DNA of 64,000 bases from an uncultured Lachnospiraceae bacterium (GTDB lineage Bacteria; Bacillota; Clostridia; Lachnospirales; Lachnospiraceae), in the NCBI GenBank assembly GCA_910588565.1, contig CAJUPF010000006.1:1-64000 (forward strand). The letters are read 5' to 3'. The notes under the pieces are model-generated. The model worked only from the letters and a program-made list of their open reading frames with translations, made no database searches and was not told the DNA's origin. Positions 17,916 through 27,048 of the stretch are shown one piece after another; within the stretch, counting starts at the first letter, position 1; the number at the start of each line of letters is the position of its first letter. A program made the position numbers and the translations under genes.

Positions 17916-19433
17916 ATGCGAATAACTAATAATATGATGATTAAAAATACAGCGGCCAATATCAACGGCAATAAAGGCAATGTCCTGGATCTGAATAATC
18001 AGATGGCGTCGCAGAAAAAGATACAGCGGCCGTCCCAGGACCCGGTTATTGCAATCCGTGCGCTGCGTCTTAGGACTTCTTTAAGTAAGATTAACCAGTA
18101 TTATGAGAAAAACATCCCGGATGTACAAACCTGGTTTGAAAATACGGAGACGTCCTTGAAAAATATGAACAAAATCCTGACAGATATCCGTACCCAGTGT
18201 GTAAACGGCACCAACTCTTATCTGACCCAGGATGACAGAAAGACGATATTATCCGCTTTGACAGCATTAAAGTCACAGATTTACGGCGAAGGAAACTCCG
18301 ATAATGCAGGAAGAACCGTATTTACCGGATATAAAACCAATTCCCAGCTGACTTTTATGGAGGATGAAGCGGAAACATCCTATAAAATTACACAAAGCTT
18401 TTCCTATAAGGATATTGAAGAATACACATACTACAGCGGCAGCATCGAAGTGCCTACGACACTGACGGAAGTTCAGGATACAACTAAAATCTGTGAGATT
18501 GATAAAGACAATTTTGACAGAATCCGTCTGGCATATGACGACTTAAAAGAGGATGATTTCAGCGTGTCCTACACGATTGACGGCACTACAACAGAAGACG
18601 CTCCGGTTACCATTTATGCTTCTGAGGAAGAATGGGCAGCAGCAGATCCGAATGGGAAAAACATCAAACAAGTCGGGGAAAACGAGATTATCTTTATCCA
18701 AAATACCGGAGATGTGATTTTTGGAAGCGCCATCAGCCAGGAGTTAAAATCAGGCAGGGCTACGATTGATATCGACTATCAGAAAGAGGGATTTGCCAAA
18801 GGCGAGCTCCGTCCGGAGTACTACTACAACTGTACGGATGTGAGCGACGCAGCCAATCCAATCGAATACACCAGATATGATGAAAATGGCAAGAAAATCT
18901 ATGAAGACATCAACTATACGGTAGCTTTAAACCAGACCATTACCGTGAATATGCAGGCGGATGAGGTCTTTGATATGAGCATATACCAGGATGTGGTAGA
19001 ACTTACCGACGCTGTTTCCGATGCCATCAATGCCCATGATAAATTAGACCGTCTGAAACTGATGAAAGAAGAAGCGCAGTATGTAGATCATCAGGAAGAA
19101 ATACAGGCATGGATCGATGCGGCGCAGAAAGAAGCCGATTATGCGGATAACCGCCTGACGGAGCTTTACAGTGCGGGCATCGGCAACTTTGACAACTATA
19201 TGTCAAAGCTCAATCAGGCATATACCGAGGTCGGCGCAAGAGGGGAGCAGCTTGAAATGATAGAAGCCCGCCTCAGCAACCAGCAGCTTGTCACAGAAGA
19301 GCTGAAATCTACCAATGAAGATAAAGAAATATCAGATATTATTATTGAATATACAGCAGCCTATAATGCCTATACCGCATCCTTAATGGCATCCAGCAAG
19401 ATTAACCAGCAGACGCTGCTGAACTACATTTAA
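17916..19433 (+). CDS. flgL: Flagellar hook-associated protein 3 (FlgL)
   Basis: A 505-residue FlgL, the second junction protein between hook and filament, with a flagellin-like N-terminus (MRITNNMMIKN, and RPSQDPVIAIRALRLR at about 33-48) and a C-terminal D0 helix ending in SLMASSKINQQTLLNYI. It is larger than the roughly 300 residues of model FlgL because of a long acidic middle domain (about residues 180-340), probably surface exposed. AGGAGG precedes the ATG. Confidence 0.9.
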   Translation: MRITNNMMIKNTAANINGNKGNVLDLNNQMASQKKIQRPSQDPVIAIRALRLRTSLSKINQYYEKNIPDVQTWFENTETSLKNMNKILTDIRTQCVNGTNSYLTQDDRKTILSALTALKSQIYGEGNSDNAGRTVFTGYKTNSQLTFMEDEAETSYKITQSFSYKDIEEYTYYSGSIEVPTTLTEVQDTTKICEIDKDNFDRIRLAYDDLKEDDFSVSYTIDGTTTEDAPVTIYASEEEWAAADPNGKNIKQVGENEIIFIQNTGDVIFGSAISQELKSGRATIDIDYQKEGFAKGELRPEYYYNCTDVSDAANPIEYTRYDENGKKIYEDINYTVALNQTITVNMQADEVFDMSIYQDVVELTDAVSDAINAHDKLDRLKLMKEEAQYVDHQEEIQAWIDAAQKEADYADNRLTELYSAGIGNFDNYMSKLNQAYTEVGARGEQLEMIEARLSNQQLVTEELKSTNEDKEISDIIIEYTAAYNAYTASLMASSKINQQTLLNYI

Positions 19434-19447
19434 AAGCGAGGTTTAGG

Positions 19448-19906
19448 ATGAAAGCAGATACAAGAATGTTTGGAGAAATTGATATCGAGGATTCCAAGAT
19501 TATCCATTTAGAGCAGGGAATTGTCGGATTCCCGGATATGAAGGATTTTGCATTGATATTTGATGCGGACAGAGGCGAAGAATCTGTGATTAAATGGTTC
19601 CAGTCGATGGACGATCCTGTGTTTGCCATGCCGGTACTCGAGCCGCATGCAATGGCGGAAGACTATGCGCCGGCGATCAGCGATGAACTCTGCGGGACGC
19701 TTGGCGGGCTGACCCAGGAAAATGTTTTTCTCCTTGTGACCGTAACCGTTCCGGAAAATATCGAAGAGATTTCCATTAACTTAAAAGCGCCGATCGTCAT
19801 CAATACCGACAACAACCAGGCGGCGCAGGTAATTATGGAACAGGATTATCCGGTAAAATATAAGATTTATGACAGGATAAAACGAGATTCAAAGGAAGGT
19901 GAATAG
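19448..19906 (+). CDS. fliW: FliW flagellar assembly factor
   Basis: A 152-residue FliW protein. FliW binds flagellin, and when flagellin is exported the freed FliW binds CsrA and lifts its block on flagellin translation. The family signature near the start (IDIEDSKIIHLEQGIVGFP) is present. It lies two bases before csrA, the standard pairing, and the flagellin leaders at 25723 and 27161 carry matching CsrA-type hairpins. Confidence 0.95.
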   Translation: MKADTRMFGEIDIEDSKIIHLEQGIVGFPDMKDFALIFDADRGEESVIKWFQSMDDPVFAMPVLEPHAMAEDYAPAISDELCGTLGGLTQENVFLLVTVTVPENIEEISINLKAPIVINTDNNQAAQVIMEQDYPVKYKIYDRIKRDSKEGE

Positions 19907-19908
19907 AG

Positions 19909-20124
19909 ATGCTGGCATTGACAAGACGCAAAGGCGAATCCCTGGTTATCAACAATAACATTCAGATGGATATCCTGGAAATTCGGGGCGATCAGGTAAA
20001 AATCGGCATTTCTGCACCAAAAGAAGTCCCGATTTACCGTAAAGAGGTATACCTGCAGATCGAAAACGAGAATAAAGAAGCCATCAGCACGGAAGCTGCA
20101 GAGGCACTGAAAAAATTATTCTAA
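19909..20124 (+). CDS. csrA: CsrA carbon storage regulator / flagellin translation repressor
   Basis: A 71-residue CsrA dimer-forming RNA-binding protein starting MLALTRRKGESLVI. The RNA-contact regions (LTRRKGE at the N-terminus and PKEVPIYRKEV near 41-51) are intact. It is expected to bind GGA motifs in hairpin loops and at ribosome binding sites of the flagellin mRNAs, and to be controlled by FliW from the gene just before. Its stop codon overlaps the -35 element of the next sigma-28 promoter. Confidence 0.95.
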   Translation: MLALTRRKGESLVINNNIQMDILEIRGDQVKIGISAPKEVPIYRKEVYLQIENENKEAISTEAAEALKKLF

Positions 20125-20149
20125 AAAAAATGCGGCGCTATGCCGATAT
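20122..20149 (+). promoter_or_regulatory. Sigma-28 promoter of flaG-fliD-fliS, overlapping the csrA stop
   Basis: TAAA at 20122-20125, 16 bases, and a perfect GCCGATAT at 20142-20149. The TAA of csrA is part of the -35 box. It gives the filament-cap genes their own late promoter, about 50 bases before flaG. Confidence 0.75.
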
Positions 20150-20199
20150 AGAGAATAATAAATACATTCACTTTTTAAATCACACGGAGGTGGTTAACT

Positions 20200-20628
20200 A
20201 TGGCAATAGAAGCAATTACAAAATCGGCTGTGGCATATCAGGGAAGCGTGTCAGCGCCGGAAGCGCCCAAAGTAAGCAGCGTTGAAAAGACGGGCGGCAA
20301 TCCCGTAAACACAGAAAGCCCGGCAAGAGATTATGCTGGCGCCGTTGTGGCAAGCGGGAGCAATGATGCGGTTAATGTTCGTGCAGACGATGATTCATCT
20401 ATCAAGGTGAACTCAGACAGCATGAAGAAAGCTGTGGAGGAGATTAATAAAAATATGATGAACTCCGAAGCGATCTTCGGGATTCATGATAAGACAAATC
20501 GCATTACAATCAAAATTATCGATAAGGATACGAAGGAAGTATTAAAGGAGTTCCCACCAGAAAAGACCCTGGATATGATTGCCAAAGTATGGGAAATGGC
20601 GGGTCTTATGGTGGATGAGAAGAGATAG
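20200..20628 (+). CDS. flaG: FlaG-family flagellar protein
   Basis: A 142-residue FlaG. The conserved part is C-terminal, residues about 75-140, with SEAIFGIHDKTNRITIKIIDKDTKEVLKE in the family pattern (split here: IFGIHDKTNRI then PPEKTLDMIAKVWEMAGL). The N-terminal 70 residues are low-complexity. FlaG influences filament length in other bacteria; the mechanism is unclear. It lies directly upstream of fliD as usual and starts after GGAGGTGG. Confidence 0.88.
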   Translation: MAIEAITKSAVAYQGSVSAPEAPKVSSVEKTGGNPVNTESPARDYAGAVVASGSNDAVNVRADDDSSIKVNSDSMKKAVEEINKNMMNSEAIFGIHDKTNRITIKIIDKDTKEVLKEFPPEKTLDMIAKVWEMAGLMVDEKR

Positions 20629-20640
20629 GAGGAATTAATT

Positions 20641-22644
20641 ATGCCAATTAGAATCACAGGAATGAATTCCGGACTGGATACGGAAGCATTAGTTTCTGAG
20701 CTGGTATCCGCATATCGGTTAAAGAGCCAGAAATATACAAAAGCACAGACGAAGTTATCCTGGAAGCAGGATGCATGGAAATCTTTAAACAGTAAGATTT
20801 CCACATTCTATTCCAAACTGACAGGCCTGAAATATTCTTCCGGTTATACAACGAAAAAGGCGACTGTATCAGACAGCACAAAAGCATCTGTTTCAGCGAA
20901 CTCTAACGCGGTAAATGGAACGTATTCTGTAAAAATAGACCAGACAGCGAAAGCCGGGTATTTAACAGGTACAGAGCTTGGCGCCAACATAACGGAGAGC
21001 AGTACGCTGGCGTCTCTTGGATTTTCAGATTATGGTATGATCAGCCTGAATGTAGAAGGGAAGACTACTAATATATCCGTCAATGGTTCTACTAAGATTT
21101 CTGACTTTGTGAAATCTTTAAATGATGCGGGAGTCACTGCAAATTTTGATTCCAAGTATAAGAGGATTTATGTGTCAGCCAAAAAGACCGGAGTGGAAAA
21201 TGACTTTACATTATCAGGCGTGAATATTGCGGGTAATGACGCTTTGGCAAAACTTGGGCTGAATGTAGACAGTAGTTCAGTTACAGATACATACAGGACC
21301 TGGGCTTCTTACGCAATGAATTCAGACGGCCAGAATTATGAATCCGGCAATCCTTTTGTAACTGGTTATGACTCAGATGGAAAGCCTATTACAAACGGTA
21401 CGTATAGCAAGGAGAAGACATGGAAACGTATTGCAGAGATTCTGGCGGAGAAAGGACAGAAATCTGCGGAAATTACGAAAAACGAGGCGAATATCAAATA
21501 TGCGGAAGCCTACCGTAAAGTAAATGATCCTTCCGCAGATACGACAACCCAGGACTATCAGGACGCCCTGGCGATTGTAAACGGCGATACAACGGATATA
21601 GATGTAACGGCGATTCGGAATGCGCATGCAGCAGGAACATTAAACAGCTATATTACGGATCGGCAAAATGAAATTGCTTCGGCGCAGGAGTTTTTGGATA
21701 GGCACAGCCTTCTGGATACTTCCGTATCTTCTGTATATGAGATGGAAGAGAAAATATCAGGCGCTATTGATATACTGAATGACACTACGGAAGTCAGCAG
21801 GGGAGCAATCCGGGTAAAAGGGCAGGATGCAAAAATTGTGGTAAACGGCGCAGTTTATACATCTGACAGTAACGAGTTTGATATTAACGGGCTTTCCATT
21901 ACTGCCCTGGCTGAGGCGGCAAGTGAGTTTTCTGTCACAGTGGGTACAGATACGCAGGGACTGTATGATAAGATTAAGGATATTATCAAAGAATATAATA
22001 CCTTGATTAATGAAATGACGAAACTATATAACGCGGATTCGGCAAGGGGTTATGAACCGCTGACCACGGAAGAAAAAGATTCGCTGTCAGAGACAGAGAT
22101 CAAAGAATGGGAGACGAAGATTAAAGACTCCCTGCTTCGCAGGGACGACACTTTAAGTTCCATCCTGAGTTCCATGAAGAACGTTATGTTTTCTTCCTAT
22201 ACGGTGAATGGGAAATCCTATTCGTTGTCCAGTTTTGGTATTATGACGCTGGGAGTTATGAAAGCTCCGGACAATGAGGAGAATGCGTTCCATATTGACG
22301 GCGACGCTGATGATCCAATTACATCTGCTAATACGGATAAACTGATGGCGGCGATTAAGGAAGATCCGGACGCGGTTGTGGATTTCTTTAAACAATTAGC
22401 GACAGGTTTATATGATACAATCAATTCCAGGATGAGTTCCAGTACGCTGAGCAGTTATGGATCTGTGTATAACGATAAGCAGATGGCTCAGGAATACAGC
22501 GACTACACCACTACAATTAAAAAGTGGGATCAGAAATTAAAAGATATCGAAGAATCTTATTACAAAAAATTTGCAGCGATGGAATCCGCACTGGCATCTT
22601 TGCAGAGCCAGCAGTCTGCACTGGCAGGCATGTTCGGATTCTAG
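20641..22644 (+). CDS. fliD: FliD filament cap protein
   Basis: A 667-residue FliD (HAP2), which caps the filament and folds incoming flagellin. The N-terminal FliD_N domain begins MPIRITGMNSGLDTEALV, and the C-terminal FliD_C coiled region ends KFAAMESALASLQSQQSAL. It is longer than many FliD proteins because of an insertion about residues 210-350, probably a surface domain. Translated from AGGAGG, coupled to flaG by a 12-base gap. Confidence 0.93.
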   Translation: MPIRITGMNSGLDTEALVSELVSAYRLKSQKYTKAQTKLSWKQDAWKSLNSKISTFYSKLTGLKYSSGYTTKKATVSDSTKASVSANSNAVNGTYSVKIDQTAKAGYLTGTELGANITESSTLASLGFSDYGMISLNVEGKTTNISVNGSTKISDFVKSLNDAGVTANFDSKYKRIYVSAKKTGVENDFTLSGVNIAGNDALAKLGLNVDSSSVTDTYRTWASYAMNSDGQNYESGNPFVTGYDSDGKPITNGTYSKEKTWKRIAEILAEKGQKSAEITKNEANIKYAEAYRKVNDPSADTTTQDYQDALAIVNGDTTDIDVTAIRNAHAAGTLNSYITDRQNEIASAQEFLDRHSLLDTSVSSVYEMEEKISGAIDILNDTTEVSRGAIRVKGQDAKIVVNGAVYTSDSNEFDINGLSITALAEAASEFSVTVGTDTQGLYDKIKDIIKEYNTLINEMTKLYNADSARGYEPLTTEEKDSLSETEIKEWETKIKDSLLRRDDTLSSILSSMKNVMFSSYTVNGKSYSLSSFGIMTLGVMKAPDNEENAFHIDGDADDPITSANTDKLMAAIKEDPDAVVDFFKQLATGLYDTINSRMSSSTLSSYGSVYNDKQMAQEYSDYTTTIKKWDQKLKDIEESYYKKFAAMESALASLQSQQSALAGMFGF

Positions 22645-22678
22645 GAAGAACTGTCGTCATTAACAGGGAGGTTATCAG

Positions 22679-23056
22679 ATGACAAACAAACAGGGATATG
22701 CAGCTTACGAGAACAACAGGATTATGACTGCTTCACCCGCAGAATTGACATTGATGCTGTATGAAGGCGCAATTAAATTCTGCAATATTGCAATTGTGGC
22801 AATTGAAAAAAATGATATCGAGAAGGCGCACAATAACATTATGAAGGTCGAAAATATTATTGAAGAATTTCAGGCGACATTGGATCATAAATACCCGGTT
22901 GCAGAAGATTTTGATAATGTTTACAACTATTTAAAACAGCGTCTTTTCACCGCGAATGTCAAGAAAGACAAAGACATTTTAGAGGAAGTGCTGAAACATC
23001 TGCGGACGATGCGTGATACGTGGAAAGAAGTCATGAAACAGGCAGGGAAACAGTAA
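22679..23056 (+). CDS. fliS: FliS flagellin export chaperone
   Basis: A 125-residue FliS, which binds the C-terminus of flagellin in the cytosol before export. The signature at about 19-45 (TASPAELTLMLYEGAIKF) is intact. It follows fliD, as in most Firmicutes, with GGGAGG before the ATG. Confidence 0.95.
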   Translation: MTNKQGYAAYENNRIMTASPAELTLMLYEGAIKFCNIAIVAIEKNDIEKAHNNIMKVENIIEEFQATLDHKYPVAEDFDNVYNYLKQRLFTANVKKDKDILEEVLKHLRTMRDTWKEVMKQAGKQ

Positions 23057-23101
23057 AGCGCATATTTCTTAGTGCATACAGCAATGGAACGGAGAGAGAT
23101 G

Positions 23102-23581
23102 ATGGTGGAATCAGAATATATTCGCATTATGACAGAAAGCCTCGAAAAAAAACGGGATATTCTTGGAAAAGTTATTGAACTGAATAAACAGCAGAAGTTT
23201 TTACTGCAGGATCCGAATCTCTCACCGGAACAATTTGAAGAGAATATGCAGTATAAAGCAAATCTTGTGGATCAGTTAAACTTATTAGACAGCGGGTTTG
23301 AGAAATTGTTTAACCGGGTAAGAGATGCCCTCAATAATAACCGGGATCTGTACACATCCGAAATTCGCAGAATGCAGGAACTGATCAAAGATATTACCGC
23401 ATTGCTGAATACCGTCCAGACACAAGAGGTACGCAATCGGGAGGAAGTCACCCGTAAATTTGCCAGTGTCAGGGAACAGGTAAAAGGCGTGCGCAACAGT
23501 CAGAAAGTGGTGAATCAATATTATCAGAATATGATGAAACGGGGAAATGTGGCGCCACAGTTTTTTGATAACAAAAAGTAA
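23102..23581 (+). CDS. FliT/FlgN-like helical flagellar chaperone
   Basis: A 159-residue all-helical protein directly after fliS. The ATG at 23102 lies seven bases after GGAG; earlier in-frame starts have no site. Residues about 1-40 and 85-140 form heptad-rich helices. Sequence identity to model FliT is weak, so the call rests on position, size and structure type; it would be expected to serve FliD or the hook-associated proteins. It ends at the strong terminator at 23597. Confidence 0.6.
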   Translation: MVESEYIRIMTESLEKKRDILGKVIELNKQQKFLLQDPNLSPEQFEENMQYKANLVDQLNLLDSGFEKLFNRVRDALNNNRDLYTSEIRRMQELIKDITALLNTVQTQEVRNREEVTRKFASVREQVKGVRNSQKVVNQYYQNMMKRGNVAPQFFDNKK

Positions 23582-23596
23582 ATATAGCATTAGGAT

Positions 23597-23631
23597 AAAA
23601 ATGGATCTGTGCTTTGCATAGATTCATTTTT
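23597..23631 (+). terminator. Rho-independent terminator of the flaG-fliD-fliS operon
   Basis: A 16-bp stem with two G-U pairs (23597-23612 with 23616-23631), loop TTT, ending in a T-run. The A-run on the left could make it work in both directions. Confidence 0.85.
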
Positions 23632-23723
23632 CTTAAATTAGGTTTTTCGTTTTGGAGATTTGTGGTATATTGATTTTATTGAGAAACTGTGTAAGGAACA
23701 GAATCCAGAAAGGAGGCTCTTAC

Positions 23724-25442
23724 ATGGCAAGGACAACAGCAATTGGACATCAAGATTTTGAACGGGTAATAGAAAACGATTACTTTTATATTGATAAAAC
23801 GTATTTTATCAAAGAATGGTGGGAGAGCGGGGATATTGTGACATTGATTACCCGCCCCAGAAGATTTGGGAAAACATTGAATATGAGCATGACAGAAAAA
23901 TTCTTTTCTGTAAATTATGCCGGGCGGGGGGATTTGTTTGAGGGGCTGACTGTCTGGAATGAAGAGAAGTACCGCAGCCTGCAGGGAACATATCCGGTGA
24001 TAAGCCTGTCTTTCGCGAATGTAAAAGCGGTAAATTATAAAAATGCCAGAAAAGAAATTTTTCTGATATTGACGAATTTATATACGGAATATTCTTTTTT
24101 GCTTGACAGTGATGCACTGGGGGAAGAAGAGAAGAAGCTTTTTGGCAATATTTCTACTGACATGGAGGATGTAGATGCAGTCTATGCGATTCATAATCTT
24201 TCCAAATTTTTAAATAAATTTTATAAGAAAAAAGTGATTATCCTATTAGATGAGTATGATACTCCTATGCAGGAGGCGTATGTCAGCGGATATTGGGAAG
24301 AACTAACAGCTTTTATGAGAAGTATGTTCAATGCTGCTTTTAAAACAAATCCATATCTGGAGCGTGCGGTTATGACTGGCATCACAGGAGTCAGCAAAGA
24401 GTCTATGTTTTCTGATTTAAATAATTTGAGAGTGGTAACGACAACATCGGAAAAATATGCAGATTGTTTTGGGTTTACGGAAGAAGAAGTTTTTAGAGCA
24501 TTAGAAGAGTTTGGATTATCTGATCAGAAGCAAAAGGTGAAGCAATGGTATGATGGCTTTACATTTGGGAGTCAGCCTGATATTTATAATCCATGGTCAA
24601 TTCTGAATTATCTTGATACAGGAAAATTTGCCGCTTACTGGGCAAACACCAGCTCCAACAGCCTTGCAGGCAAACTGATACGGGAAGGCGGACGGAGTAT
24701 CAAAGAATCCTTTGAGCATTTGCTGCAGGGAGGGCATTTGTTTGTTCCGATTGATGAGCAGATTGTTTATAATCAGCTTTATGATAATGAATATGCGATC
24801 TGGAGCCTTTTGACAGCAGGCGGTTATCTGAAAGTGTTAAGCCATGAAGAATACGACGATGAGGGTCTGGTAACGGCGCCAAAATATGAGCTGGCGCTGA
24901 CGAATGGCGAAGTCAGGCTGATGTTCAAAAACATGGTACGCGGATGGTTTTCCGGCAATGTTTCCGACTATAATGATTTTGTGAAAGCATTGCTGCTAAA
25001 TGATGTGAAGGCAATGAATGTGTATATGAACAGAATTGCACTGACGATATTCAGCTGTTTTGATACAGGGAAAAACCCGTCAAAAACAGCGGACCCTGAG
25101 CGTTTTTACCATGGATTTGTACTTGGGCTGCTGGTAGAATTGGAAAGCCGGTATATTCTTACTTCTAACAGGGAAAGTGGTTTTGGCAGGTATGATGTTA
25201 TCCTTGAACCAAGAAACCTGAAAGACGCTGCAATGATTTTGGAATTTAAAGTGCAGGACACAGAAGATGAGAAGGAGCTTTTGGATACGGTACAGGTGGC
25301 TTTGGATCAGATTGAGAAGAAGAGGTATGCAGCATCATTGACCGCAAAAGGAATCCCAGAAGAGAGGATACACAGATATGGGTTTGCATTTAGTGGAAAA
25401 AAGGTGCTGATTGGTACAGGCGGTTATTATTGGAACAGCTGA
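23724..25442 (+). CDS. AAA-ATPase-like protein with C-terminal PD-(D/E)XK nuclease-like domain
   Basis: A 572-residue protein of the AAA-ATPase_like (PF09820) plus DUF1703/PDDEXK (PF08011) family. The ATG at 23724 follows AAAGGAGG. The phosphate-binding loop reads RRFGKT (46-51), a Walker A variant, and IILLDEYDTP (about 171-180) is the Walker B. The C-terminal part has GRYDVILEP and MILEFKV, the D and ExK of the nuclease core. Such genes are abundant and mobile-looking in Lachnospiraceae; the function is unproven, with defence or DNA-related roles proposed. It has its own short transcription unit between flagellar operons and has nothing evident to do with motility. A broken second copy starts 19 bases after its stop. 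Confidence 0.85.
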   Translation: MARTTAIGHQDFERVIENDYFYIDKTYFIKEWWESGDIVTLITRPRRFGKTLNMSMTEKFFSVNYAGRGDLFEGLTVWNEEKYRSLQGTYPVISLSFANVKAVNYKNARKEIFLILTNLYTEYSFLLDSDALGEEEKKLFGNISTDMEDVDAVYAIHNLSKFLNKFYKKKVIILLDEYDTPMQEAYVSGYWEELTAFMRSMFNAAFKTNPYLERAVMTGITGVSKESMFSDLNNLRVVTTTSEKYADCFGFTEEEVFRALEEFGLSDQKQKVKQWYDGFTFGSQPDIYNPWSILNYLDTGKFAAYWANTSSNSLAGKLIREGGRSIKESFEHLLQGGHLFVPIDEQIVYNQLYDNEYAIWSLLTAGGYLKVLSHEEYDDEGLVTAPKYELALTNGEVRLMFKNMVRGWFSGNVSDYNDFVKALLLNDVKAMNVYMNRIALTIFSCFDTGKNPSKTADPERFYHGFVLGLLVELESRYILTSNRESGFGRYDVILEPRNLKDAAMILEFKVQDTEDEKELLDTVQVALDQIEKKRYAASLTAKGIPEERIHRYGFAFSGKKVLIGTGGYYWNS

Positions 25443-25460
25443 TCACAAGGTGAAAATTAA

Positions 25461-25530
25461 ATGGTCGAGGACAACAGCAATTGGATATCAGGATTATGAG
25501 TAGGTAATAGAAAACGAATACTTTTAACCC
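25461..25530 (+). pseudogene. 5' stub of a second AAA-ATPase gene copy
   Basis: Bases 25461-25530 match the first ~70 coding bases of the gene at 23724 (shared runs include GGACAACAGCAATTGGA and GTAATAGAAAACGA). The stub has a one-base insertion after the ATG and a TAG where the full copy has CGG. It ends just before the flagellin promoter region. It is a relic of a tandem copy that was deleted, or cut off when the flagellin locus arrived. Confidence 0.75.
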
Positions 25531-25549
25531 CAAATTTTAAATTCAGCTA

Positions 25550-25576
25550 TAAAGTATATAAAAATTTGCCCGATAT
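25550..25576 (+). promoter_or_regulatory. Sigma-28 promoter of flagellin gene 1
   Basis: TAAA at 25550-25553, 15 bases, CCCGATAT at 25569-25576: a near-perfect sigma-28 match with correct spacing. It predicts a start near 25583 and a leader of about 180 bases. Confidence 0.88.
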
Positions 25577-25598
25577 ATATAACAGCAAGTAAACAAAA

Positions 25599-25763
25599 TA
25601 TACCATTACCTCAAGGGAGTGTCAAATGGTATAGAGGGATACCCAAAGGGTGTTACTTGGGATGCGGGTCTGAACGGAGCGTACGGCCGTAAGGATGAGC
25701 ATTATATATTAAAACAAGTTTTTGCAGCATGGAAGCTGCAGTAAATTCAAGGAGGAAAATATT
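25599..25763 (+). promoter_or_regulatory. Structured flagellin leader 1 with CsrA-type hairpin
   Basis: Stems: 25599-25607 with 25625-25633 (9 bp); a GATACCC/GGGTGTT hairpin just after it; and 25723-25728 with 25735-25740 (TGCAGC, loop ATGGAA, GCTGCA). The GGA in a hexaloop plus the GGA of the ribosome binding site (AAGGAGG, 25750-25756) is the two-site layout bound by CsrA on the Bacillus hag leader. The first stems have partners at the same place in leader 2 although the bases differ. Confidence 0.7.
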
Positions 25764-26873
25764 ATGGCAATGGTAGTACAGCACAATCTTACAGCGATGA
25801 ACTCTAACCGTCAGTTAGGCGTTATCACAAGCGGACAGGCAAAATCATCTGAGAAATTATCATCCGGTTACAAAATTAACCGTGCGGCAGACGATGCGGC
25901 AGGATTGAAGATTTCTGAGAAAATGAGAAGCCAGATCAGAGGCCTTAACAGAGCGTCTACAAACGCACAGGACGGCGTATCCTTACTGCAGACAGCAGAA
26001 GGCGCATTGAACGAAGTTCACAGCATTCTTCAGAGAATGAACGAGCTGGCAATTCAGGGTGCAAACGATACAAACCAGTCTATTGATCGTGACGCTATTA
26101 ACCAGGAGCTGAAAGCCCTGACAGATGAGATCGATCGTGTATCCCAGACAACACAGTTCAACAAACAGGGTCTGTTGGATGGTACATTTGTAGGCAAATC
26201 ACTTCAGGTAGGAGCAAACCAGAACCAGACCATTACATTGAACATTGCAGCAATGAATGCTACAGCAATCGGTATCAAACCAGTTTCCGTTGCTAAAGTG
26301 TCCGGCTATATGACGACGAATGAAGTTGTAAGGAATGCTGGCAAGACAACAGTTTCTGGTACGATCAGACAGTCTATCGGTGCATTGGCAGCGTGCAACG
26401 CACAGGTTGGCGTACTTTATTCTGCAAAAGCGCCTACAACTGCATATTATATGAGAGGTGATGGAGTAGCCGTGACTACTTCTGCTTCTGTTCGTAAATA
26501 TGTCAGCAAACAGGCAATGTGCGCAGCTCAGATTTTCGTTGTAAATTCAAAACAGGCAACAAAAGTCAGCTCACCGAACGTAAGGGATTCCCAGCAGGCA
26601 ACAGGAACCATTACAATGATCCAGAACGCGATCAACAATGTATCCGGCCAGAGATCCGCGCTTGGTGCATTACAGAACAGATTAGAGCATACGATTGCTA
26701 ACCTGGATAACGTAGCAGAGAATACCCAGGCAGCAGAATCCCGTATCCGTGATACAGATATGGCTTCTGAAATGGTGGAATACAGCAAGAACCAGATTCT
26801 TGCACAGGCAGGACAGTCTATGCTTGCACAGGCAAACCAGTCCAACCAGGGCGTATTGTCACTGTTACAGTAA
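25764..26873 (+). CDS. Flagellin, copy 1
   Basis: A 369-residue flagellin, the filament subunit. The start is ATG 25764 (MAMVVQHNLTAMNSNRQ) after AAGGAGG; the upstream open frame is leader sequence. D0/D1 regions cover about residues 1-145 and 275-369 (C-terminus MLAQANQSNQGVLSLLQ). The middle is short, with Ser/Thr-rich stretches (for example SATVTTSASV-like residues near 235) that are likely glycosylation targets for the Maf island downstream. The protein is identical to copy 2; the genes differ by one silent base near the 3' end. It has its own promoter and terminator. Confidence 0.95.
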   Translation: MAMVVQHNLTAMNSNRQLGVITSGQAKSSEKLSSGYKINRAADDAAGLKISEKMRSQIRGLNRASTNAQDGVSLLQTAEGALNEVHSILQRMNELAIQGANDTNQSIDRDAINQELKALTDEIDRVSQTTQFNKQGLLDGTFVGKSLQVGANQNQTITLNIAAMNATAIGIKPVSVAKVSGYMTTNEVVRNAGKTTVSGTIRQSIGALAACNAQVGVLYSAKAPTTAYYMRGDGVAVTTSASVRKYVSKQAMCAAQIFVVNSKQATKVSSPNVRDSQQATGTITMIQNAINNVSGQRSALGALQNRLEHTIANLDNVAENTQAAESRIRDTDMASEMVEYSKNQILAQAGQSMLAQANQSNQGVLSLLQ

Positions 26874-26890
26874 TACGAATTTTAAGTCAA

Positions 26891-26915
26891 AGAGCCGGTG
26901 CTGCCGGCTCTTTTT
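26891..26915 (+). terminator. Terminator of flagellin gene 1
   Basis: AGAGCCGG (26891-26898), loop TGCTG, CCGGCTCT (26904-26911) and a T-run. In copy 2 the second G-C pair from the tip side of the arm is A-T on both arms, a compensated change. Confidence 0.9.
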
Positions 26916-26990
26916 GTAGTATGATTTAGGACAGGATATAAGTGGTGAAGCGTATCTGGCACCAAATAGATTAAAAAAATAAAATGGCTA

Positions 26991-27017
26991 TAAAGTTTTT
27001 TGGAAATTTTACGATAT
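26991..27017 (+). promoter_or_regulatory. Sigma-28 promoter of flagellin gene 2
   Basis: TAAA at 26991-26994, 15 bases, TACGATAT at 27010-27017. The sequence after it (AACAGCAAGTAAACAAAA) is shared with the promoter of copy 1. Confidence 0.85.
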
Positions 27018-27048
27018 ATATAACAGCAAGTAAACAAAACAGGATTGT

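Noticed and set aside
25722..25763. In-frame N-terminal extension of flagellin copy 1
   Set aside because: The extension covers the CsrA-type hairpin and the ribosome binding site. Copy 2 has a different upstream frame, and the flagellin N-terminus MAMVVQHN starts at the ATG after AAGGAGG.
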